Assembly: GCF_001905445.1 (NCBI RefSeq)
Contig: NZ_LIVQ01000005.1
Coordinates: 248,001-312,000, forward strand
Length of the DNA stretch: 64,000 bases
DNA from: Streptomyces sp. CB00455
GTDB taxonomy: Bacteria; Actinomycetota; Actinomycetes; Streptomycetales; Streptomycetaceae
Reading direction: 5' to 3'
The notes beneath the pieces were generated by a model. That model was given only the letters and a program-made list of their open reading frames with translations. It was not told where the DNA came from and did not search any database. Shown here piece after piece: positions 58,801 to 64,000 of the stretch (positions are counted from its first letter, which is position 1; each line of letters opens with the position of its first letter). The position numbers and the translations under genes were made by a program.

Positions 58801-59373
58801 GAATGGTGGCTGCCGGCCACTTCCGCCGGTGATCCCGTCCCCGCCCGAGCGGCGGCCCGACTGCGCGCCGGCGCCGGGTCCCAGGAGCTGGAGCTGCGCG
58901 AGGAGGTGGCCGCGGCGCTGCTGGAGGACCCGCTGAGCGCGGGCCCGCAGAGCGCGCTCGCCGCCCTGGCGGTGGCCTGCGCGGTACTGGCCGCGATCGG
59001 GTTCGGGGCGGCGGCCGCCGCGGCCGGGCGGGAACGGGCCGGGGAGTTCGCCGTGCTGCTGGCGCTCGGCACACCGCGCGGGCGCCTGCGCCGGACGGCC
59101 GCCGCCGAGAGCGCGATCCTGGTGGGCCTGGGCGCCGCCGTCGGGGTGGGGCTGGGGGCCGCGGTCGTCCACCTGGTGGTGCCGCTGACTGTGCTGACGA
59201 CCAGCGCCCGCCGCCCCGTGCCCGAAGTGCTGGTGGACCTGCCGGCCCTGCGCGTCCTGCTGCTGACCGCCGCGATCGCCGCGGCGCCGCTGCTGTCCGC
59301 CGTGTTCGCGGGCCGCCGGGAACGGACCGGTTCCGCCGCCGCCGACCGGCTGCGGCGTTTGGAGGACATGTGA
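55831..59373 (+). CDS. Very large FtsX-like ABC permease
   Basis: An 1180-residue membrane protein. One helix lies at the N-terminus (LPLAAAVLLTVLITTTVLTA, about 15-35), followed by a 300-residue extracytoplasmic domain containing a glycine/alanine-rich low-complexity stretch (about 140-185). About five helices follow at residues 335-600, then a second large outer domain (600-1030), and three helices at the C-terminus (from 1040: SALAALAVACAVLAAIGFGA, ESAILVGLGAAVGVGLGAAV, RVLLLTAAIAAAPLLSAVFA). This is the duplicated FtsX plan of actinobacterial MacB-like systems. ATG 55831 follows GGGGAGGAAC. It overlaps the next permease gene by GTGA. The substrate is unknown. Confidence 0.88.
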   Translation: MLGFVVRRLRGRLPLAAAVLLTVLITTTVLTALFAFTRGVGEAGLRQALQGQGRTRTTVLLTTEHPVSARPRDDEAVRAFAGALFARLPAGVESVARSRPYGLPGAAARGKEVDLTLLASFGREHVRILAGQWPQAAERPAGGSDGTGGTGTADGTGAAGSAGSASGAGGARSAGGAGGAGPAPLAVAVPRGALARLGLTEGALPAQVRLDDRYGGPPLTVRVTGVYQAADPASAYWRLDPLGGREIQVASFTAYGPLLVDDTAFTAGGLAQDSRAALLTPDFATVRPAETGALGDRAAGLTGGGATGGVTAPAGFQVKTELPALLAELESGQVVARSSLLVGALQLAVLAAAALLLVAQLLTDRQEPERVLLTARGASRGRLVALDAAGSLLLALPAAVLAPLLTAPLLDVLGGFGPLARVPLDTSGTWLLWPVSAACALGCVLLTALAAALRGAGAAALRRSGRRQALVAGAARSGADLALVALAVLAYQQLGQYSGGGHAPGGAAGGSPSGGLGVDPVLVAAPTLALCAGTLLVLRLLPFVARLGGRLAARGRGLGPALVGWQLARRPGRATGPVLLLVLAVSSGVLALGQHTAWSVSQRDQAAFATAGGLRISGSDVAPAGRGGRYSSLPGGERVLPVVRAEQDLPGGRAGQVLALDAAAVAERVPLRADLRDGRSMRELFAPLAAAGTTPLAPTGGPSAAPTAAPSAASGTAPAVAPPGGGIALPGHPRRIDLDVAVRPAQWAGRTGLGLLLRDRFGLTFRSPMLALPDSGEATVSVDLDALAGAPLGSVATPLSVSGLVFSYGLQEGDARLAGAGAERGAGGFGAEGELAVRRLAVADTPGGASVPVPAGAGPAGWTLSAPPLSGDVPAGEVLPAQEGPGGPSLLRLRYRAGPAAVGGIRLGLLAGAAPPPEVPGIATRAYLRAVGAEVGDLIPVPLGGATVPVRITAAAGSLPVAGDTALAVDLGAAGRLLAADAGRELPAPAEWWLPATSAGDPVPARAAARLRAGAGSQELELREEVAAALLEDPLSAGPQSALAALAVACAVLAAIGFGAAAAAAGRERAGEFAVLLALGTPRGRLRRTAAAESAILVGLGAAVGVGLGAAVVHLVVPLTVLTTSARRPVPEVLVDLPALRVLLLTAAIAAAPLLSAVFAGRRERTGSAAADRLRRLEDM

Positions 59374-62174
59374 CCCGCCCCGCCCCGGCCACCTCGGAGG
59401 GGCGCGGCGCCCGCCCCGCCGGTGCCCGCCCGCCCGCGACCCGGACCGCGGACACCCGGCCCGCGCCCTGGGTGCGGACCAGGCTGCGCGCCTCGCTGCC
59501 CGCCACGCTCCTCGGCGCCGCCCTGGCGTTCGTCGCCGTACTGCTGGCGGCCGCCGTGCCGCGCGCGGTGGACCGCGGGGCCGACGGGGCCCTGCGCTCC
59601 TTCCTCCAGGAACAGGGCCCCGTCGCGACGAGCCTGCTCGCCACCACGTCCTCCCGCAACGGGCCGCAGACCCCACAGGAGCTGGACGCCGCCTTGGCCA
59701 CCCTGCGCGCACGCGCCGCCGGCGCCTTCCGGCTCGCCCCGAGCGGTCCGGTGTACGGCGCGCGGAGTCTGAAGTCCCGCGCGCTCACCACTCCCGGCCT
59801 GGACCGGCCCGAAGGGGTCGACCCCCTGCTCTCCCTGGTCCATCTGCCGCAGTCCGCCTCCCACACGAAGCTCGTGGCCGGACGCTGGCCCAGCGGCGGC
59901 GAACCCGGCGGCCCCGTGCCGGTGGCCCTGTCGCGCAGCGCCTCGCAGACCCTCAATGCCCCGCTCGGCACGGTGCTGGACACCCCGGTGAGCCTCGCCG
60001 GGCCGGTCCGGGCCGAGGTCGTCGGCCTCTACGACGTCACCGACCCCGCCGACGTCTACTGGAGCGACCTGCTCTGCCTGACGAAGTCCTGCCAGACCTT
60101 CACCCCCGATTCCAAGCGGTACTGGCAGACCGCGGCCCTCGTCGGCGCGGACGCCCTCGACCGGCTCGACGGGTGGGGTACGGCCGGCGAGTTCTTCTGG
60201 CGGCTCCCGGTGGACACCGGCGTCCTGCGCGCCGACCGGCTGCCGGACACCGCTCACGAGGTCGCTTCCTTCGTCGCCGGTCCCACTGCCTCCGATCTGG
60301 CCCTGGTCGTCCGGCGCCCGGACCTTCGCATCACCTCCCGCCTGCCCGAACTGTTCGAGCGGGCCGAGGCCCGCCGCCGGGGCACCGCGCCCCTCGCCGC
60401 GATCGGGCCGGTCGGCGTCGCCGGGGTCGGCGTCGTGGTGTTCTGCCTGGCCGCCGCGCTCCTGGGCGACCGGCGCGAGGCCGAGCTACGGCTGCTGCGG
60501 GCCCGCGGCGGCTCGCGGTGCTCGGTGGTGCTGCGCCTGCTCACCGAGGGCGCCGCCGCCGTCGTGCCCGCCACCGCGCTCGCCGCCCTGCTCGCCGCGT
60601 GGCTGCTGCCGACCCCGCGGTGGGGCGCGTCCCTGACGGCCGCCTGCGCCGTCGGGCTGGTCGCCCTGTCGGCCTTCCCCGCACGGGCCTTCATGCTGCT
60701 GTCGGTGCGGCACGGGCAGCGCCCCCGGCGCCGGCTCGTCGCCGAGTCGCTCGTCGTGACCGCCACCGCCGCGGCGGTGTTCGAGGTGCGCCGGCGCGGT
60801 GTCTCCGCTTCCGCCGGTGTCGACCCGCTGCTGGTCGCCGCCCCGCTGCTGCTGGCACTGTGCGGGGCGCTCGCGCTGGCCCGGCTCCAGCCGCTCGCCC
60901 TGGAGGCCCTCGCCCGGGCCGCCGGGCGGGGGCCCGGGCTGGTCGGGTTCCTCGGGGCCGCCCGCGCCGCCCGCGGGACCGGCGGCCGCCCGCGGCCCTC
61001 CGTACTGCCACTGGTCGCGCTGCTGCTCGCGGTGACCACCGGCGGCTTCGGGGCCACCGTGCTGACGTCGGTGGACACCGCCCGGACGCAGGTGGCACGG
61101 CAGGCCGTGGGCGGCGACGCGCAGATCGCCGCTCCCGCCGGGGACGCGCTGCCGCAGGAGCTGCTCAGGTCCGCCGGGGTCCTGCCGGGTGTACGGACGG
61201 CCGTGCCCGTCCGGGTCGAGGAGGACGCCTTCGTCTTCGGCCTCGGCCGGGGCTCCCTCCAGGTCACCGTGGTCGTCGCCGACCCGGTGGCGTACGCGGG
61301 GCTGGCCCGTACCGTCGGCCGCGGTCGTTTCGACCCGGCGGCGCTCGCCACGGGCGCCCCGGGTGCCGCCCAGAGCCCCGCATTCGACGCCCCACTCCCC
61401 GCCCTGTTCAGCGGCGACCTCGGGGCCGCGCCGGGCGGGCGCGCCGTCCGGCTGCGCGTGCGCGGGGAGGAACTCCAGGTCAGGGCGGCGGGAGTGGTGA
61501 CCGACGGCACCCCCGCGCTACCGGGTCGCGGTTCCGCCGTCATCGTCCTGCCCGACCGGGCGACCGCCGCGGCGGCTCCCCAAGCGGCCCGGCCCAACCG
61601 GTGGTTCGCGACCGGACCGGTCGACGCGGACCGCCTGGACGAGCTGGTGCGCACCGGGGCTCCGGGCGCGGACGCCGTCACCGGGCCCTACGTGGCGCGC
61701 ACCAGTGCGGCCCTCGTCGCCGCTCTGTCCGCCGATCCCCTCCAGCACTCGGCGGTCCGGCTGTTCTGGGCATCCGTCGGGGGTGCGGCAGGCTTCGCGC
61801 TGCTGGCCGTCCTGCTGACGCTGCTGCGAGCGGCGCCCGAGCGGGCCGCCCTGCTGGCCCGGCTGCGCACCATGGGCCTGCGCCCCCGGCAGGGCGTGGC
61901 GCTGATCCTGGCGGAGACCCTGCCGCAGGCGCTGGTCGCCGCGGTCGGGGGCGCCCTGGTCGCGACGGCCGCGGTGGCGCTGCTGGGGCCGGCCGTGGAC
62001 CTGTCCTCGCTGGTCGGCTCGCCGGTACCGGCCGGGCTGCGGCTCACCGCACCGCCCGTGCTGACCCAGACGCTGGGCTTGGCGGCCCTGGTCGCCGTGG
62101 CCGTGCTCGTGGAGGCGGCGCTGTCCGGCAGACGACAGATCACCACCGAGTTGAGAGCGGGAGACCAGCGGTGA
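59370..62174 (+). CDS. Large FtsX-like ABC permease (second)
   Basis: A 934-residue permease with the same plan as its neighbour: one helix near residue 40-65 (LLGAALAFVAVLLAAAVP), an outer domain, a middle helix group at about 340-565 (GPVGVAGVGVVVFCLAAALL, VVPATALAALLAAWLLP, LPLVALLLAVTTGGFGATVL) and three C-terminal helices from about 798. The C-terminal text LAEALPQ-like TLPQALVAAVGGALVATAA is typical of the FtsX domain. GTG 59370 overlaps the upstream stop, and the gene overlaps the ATPase gene by GTGA, so the three form one translationally coupled operon. Confidence 0.88.
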   Translation: MTRPAPATSEGRGARPAGARPPATRTADTRPAPWVRTRLRASLPATLLGAALAFVAVLLAAAVPRAVDRGADGALRSFLQEQGPVATSLLATTSSRNGPQTPQELDAALATLRARAAGAFRLAPSGPVYGARSLKSRALTTPGLDRPEGVDPLLSLVHLPQSASHTKLVAGRWPSGGEPGGPVPVALSRSASQTLNAPLGTVLDTPVSLAGPVRAEVVGLYDVTDPADVYWSDLLCLTKSCQTFTPDSKRYWQTAALVGADALDRLDGWGTAGEFFWRLPVDTGVLRADRLPDTAHEVASFVAGPTASDLALVVRRPDLRITSRLPELFERAEARRRGTAPLAAIGPVGVAGVGVVVFCLAAALLGDRREAELRLLRARGGSRCSVVLRLLTEGAAAVVPATALAALLAAWLLPTPRWGASLTAACAVGLVALSAFPARAFMLLSVRHGQRPRRRLVAESLVVTATAAAVFEVRRRGVSASAGVDPLLVAAPLLLALCGALALARLQPLALEALARAAGRGPGLVGFLGAARAARGTGGRPRPSVLPLVALLLAVTTGGFGATVLTSVDTARTQVARQAVGGDAQIAAPAGDALPQELLRSAGVLPGVRTAVPVRVEEDAFVFGLGRGSLQVTVVVADPVAYAGLARTVGRGRFDPAALATGAPGAAQSPAFDAPLPALFSGDLGAAPGGRAVRLRVRGEELQVRAAGVVTDGTPALPGRGSAVIVLPDRATAAAAPQAARPNRWFATGPVDADRLDELVRTGAPGADAVTGPYVARTSAALVAALSADPLQHSAVRLFWASVGGAAGFALLAVLLTLLRAAPERAALLARLRTMGLRPRQGVALILAETLPQALVAAVGGALVATAAVALLGPAVDLSSLVGSPVPAGLRLTAPPVLTQTLGLAALVAVAVLVEAALSGRRQITTELRAGDQR

Positions 62175-63142
62175 CCACCGAGCAGCCGACCTACGAAGAG
62201 CTGCGGCGGCAGGCCCTGGCCGCCGCGGAGCCCCGGACACCCGGGGCGGACACGGCCATCGTCTGCGACCGCCTCGTACGCATCTTCAGTACCGACGGGG
62301 TCGAGGTGCAAGCCCTGCAGGGTCTCGAACTGACCGTGGTGCGGGGGGACCTGGTGGCGCTGGTCGGGGCCTCCGGCAGCGGCAAGTCGACCCTGCTGAA
62401 CATCCTGGCCGGCCTGGACGTGCCGACGGCGGGGAGCGCTACCGTGGGCGGCTACGACCTGCTGGAGATGTCCGCGAAGGACCGGTTGCGCTACCGGCGC
62501 GAGGCGGTGGGCTTCGTCTGGCAGCAGACGGCCCGCAACCTGCTGCCCTTCCTGACGGCGGCCCAGAACGTCGCCCTGCCCATGCAGCTGCGGGGCCGGG
62601 GCTCGCGCGGGGCGGCCGGGCGCCGGACGGCCCGGCGGGTCGGTGACCTCCTGGAGGCCCTGGAGATCGCCGACCTGGCGGGCCGCCGGCCCGTCGAGCT
62701 CTCCGGCGGACAGCAGCAGCGCGTGGCCATCGCCGTGGCCATGGCCAATGACCCGCGGGTCCTCCTTGCTGACGAGCCCACGGGCGAACTGGACTCCGAG
62801 ACCGGAGCCGCGATCTTCGAAGCCTTCCGTACCGTGAACCGGGAGCTGGGCGCGACCGTGGTCATCGTGACCCACGATCCACTCGTCGCCGGCGAGGTCC
62901 GCCGTACCGTCGCCATCCGCGACGGCCGCACCAGCAGCGAGGTCCTGCGCCGCACGGTCACCGACGAGCACGGGGCGGAGTCGGTGAGCGAGCGCGAGTA
63001 CGTGATGCTGGACCGCACGGGCCGCGTGCAGTTGCCGCAGAAGTTCCTGGAGGCCCTCGGCATGGAGCAGCGGGTGGCGGTCGATCTGGCGGCCGATCAC
63101 ATCGAGCTACGCCGCGACGACGCCGACGATCCGGGCAGCTAG
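62171..63142 (+). CDS. ABC transporter ATPase with AbrB-like C-terminal extension
   Basis: A 323-residue ATP-binding subunit, longer than the usual about 230 for this family. Walker A is VGASGSGKSTLLN (about residue 65), Q-loop region VGFVWQQTARNLLPFLTAAQ, signature LSGGQQQRVAIAVAMA (about 176), Walker B VLLADEPTGELDSETG and H-loop VTHDP. After residue 270 comes REYVMLDRTGRVQLPQKFLE and ALGMEQRVAVDLAADHIELR, which has the strand-GR-P-helix-LG pattern of AbrB/SpoVT swapped-hairpin domains. The extension may mediate dimerisation or regulation. GTG 62171 overlaps the permease stop. Confidence 0.9.
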   Translation: MTTEQPTYEELRRQALAAAEPRTPGADTAIVCDRLVRIFSTDGVEVQALQGLELTVVRGDLVALVGASGSGKSTLLNILAGLDVPTAGSATVGGYDLLEMSAKDRLRYRREAVGFVWQQTARNLLPFLTAAQNVALPMQLRGRGSRGAAGRRTARRVGDLLEALEIADLAGRRPVELSGGQQQRVAIAVAMANDPRVLLADEPTGELDSETGAAIFEAFRTVNRELGATVVIVTHDPLVAGEVRRTVAIRDGRTSSEVLRRTVTDEHGAESVSEREYVMLDRTGRVQLPQKFLEALGMEQRVAVDLAADHIELRRDDADDPGS

Positions 63143-63181
63143 TGCTGTAGCCGGGACGGTTCACCTTCCTGGTTACAGCAC
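63142..63181. repeat. Near-perfect inverted repeat after the ABC operon
   Basis: GTGCTGTAGCC (63142-63152) and GGTTACAGCAC (63171-63181) pair at 10 of 11 positions across an 18-bp spacer. The left arm starts in the last base of the ABC ATPase stop codon. There is no T-tract. It may be a terminator or one end of a lost mobile element. Confidence 0.6.
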
Positions 63182-63336
63182 CAGACCTGGTCAGACCCCT
63201 TGTGCAGCGGCGTGGTCGTCCACCGGCGGTGGGGGCGCGGGCCGGGGTCGCCTGGCGCCCGCGAGCGGTTCCGTCACCTCCCCGGCCCGGGGGTCGTTAG
63301 GGCCTGGGGGTCGGCTCGGGGCGAAGGGATGACGGA

Positions 63337-64000
63337 ATGCGGCAGTTTCCTCTGGAGAGGCACCACGTGGCACCCGGTCGGGTGGTCGAGTGGCGGTTGC
63401 GGTCCACAGCCGCGGAGGGCGGGGGCGGCGCGGCGGGCCGGAGGGCGTCCTTCAACCAGGACAAGCACTTCACCGTCGCCGAGGAGAGCCGGGCCGCCGA
63501 CGACCCCGTCGCGTCGTGGCTCGCGGTCACCTTCGAGGTGGCGGGCCGGCTGGACGAAGCGGCCATGGCCGGGGCGTTGCTGGCCTTCGTCCAGCGGCAC
63601 GAGGTGCTGCGGTGCGCCTTCCGCCGGCTGGCCGGGGAGCTGGCCTGTGAGCCCTTCGACCCCGCCGCACTGGCGCTGGAGCCCGAGCACGTGGGCACGT
63701 TCGCGACTGCCGAACGACTGCGCGGCTTCCTCGTCGAGCGGTTCACACGCAGCATCGACACGCTGTCCTGGCCGCTGTTCATCATGGGCGCGGTCCTGCG
63801 CGAGGACTCCGCGACGGTCTACCTCGCCTTCGACCACATCGTGTGCGACGGCATGTCGATGCCGGTGGTCGTCCAGGAGGTGATGACGGCGTACGAGGCC
63901 CTGTGCCGGGGCGAGGAGGTCGCGGCGCAGCCCGCGCCCAGTTACCTCGACTTCGCCGAGGAGCAGCGCCGGCAGTACCTGTCCATCGACGCCCGCGACG
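63337..64000 (+). CDS. Condensation-domain protein (5' part; runs off window)
   Basis: The first 221 residues of a protein of the NRPS condensation/acyltransferase superfamily. It starts MRQFPLERHHVAPGRVVEWR at ATG 63337. LAVTFEVAGRLDEAAMAGAL and FVQRHEVLRCAFRRL correspond to the conserved early condensation motifs. The catalytic motif HHxxxDG appears as FDHIVCDGMSMPVV: the second, catalytic His is kept and the first is Asp. There is no adenylation or carrier domain in the visible part, so it may be a stand-alone condensation enzyme. It follows the ABC operon by 194 bp and probably opens a biosynthetic cluster to the right. Confidence 0.88.
   Translation, partial: MRQFPLERHHVAPGRVVEWRLRSTAAEGGGGAAGRRASFNQDKHFTVAEESRAADDPVASWLAVTFEVAGRLDEAAMAGALLAFVQRHEVLRCAFRRLAGELACEPFDPAALALEPEHVGTFATAERLRGFLVERFTRSIDTLSWPLFIMGAVLREDSATVYLAFDHIVCDGMSMPVVVQEVMTAYEALCRGEEVAAQPAPSYLDFAEEQRRQYLSIDARD

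Overview
The window is high-GC actinobacterial DNA. Gene content (whiE-type spore pigment genes, a rodlin, a conservon with roadblock, DUF742 and GTPase proteins, a DasR-type chitinase promoter, mycothiol-type DinB, many GTG starts and ATGA/GTGA overlaps) points to a Streptomyces chromosome, probably an arm-proximal or accessory-rich part. No rRNA, tRNA, CRISPR array or intact insertion sequence was seen.

Layout. 1-11.6 kb: a left-truncated teichoic-acid type glycosyltransferase/CDP-glycerol polymerase, a propeller-like protein of unknown role, a membrane-anchored PAF-acetylhydrolase-like enzyme divergent from a two-component system, a secreted trypsin-like protease and small hypotheticals. 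11.9-12.9 kb: an RpiR regulator with an AT-rich perfect palindrome just beyond its 3' end. 13.0-20.0 kb: a whiE-like aromatic polyketide (spore pigment) locus with two cyclases, KS-beta, KS-alpha, cupin and SchA/CurD protein on the minus strand and a divergent FAD hydroxylase. The acyl carrier protein gene normally found between KS-beta and the aromatase is missing. A stand-alone acyl-CoA carboxylase epsilon subunit follows. 21-27 kb: GlxA-type AraC regulator, GAPDH, LacI regulator and a secreted copper radical oxidase. 27-34 kb: HutD-like protein, MarR regulator divergent from a DHA2 exporter, DinB, cold-shock domain protein, a second DHA2 exporter, an F420-type reductase and a ferredoxin-NADP reductase. 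34.5-36.4 kb: DUF5302 protein, rodlin with a BldN-like promoter, and a GH19 chitinase with a DasR-like site. 36.4-44 kb: large LuxR-type ATPase regulator, subtilisin-type protease with P-domain, DUF1838 protein, ECF sigma/anti-sigma pair.

44.1-51.7 kb: a complete conservon (CvnA-B-C-D plus two P450s, one of which has EVLW where P450s have ExxR), read divergently from two translationally coupled ATP-grasp ligase-like genes. This two-sided locus is the best candidate for an unusual system in the window. 51.8-54.9 kb: a scrambled DHFR/RibD-family remnant, DUF2330 protein, coiled-coil protein and STAS protein. 54.9-63.1 kb: a MacB-like ATPase divergent from a three-gene operon of two very large FtsX-like permeases and a second ATPase that carries an AbrB-like C-terminal segment. 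The window ends inside a condensation-domain gene, probably the edge of a biosynthetic cluster that the transporters may serve.

Most calls rest on motif reading of the translated sequence; no database search was possible.
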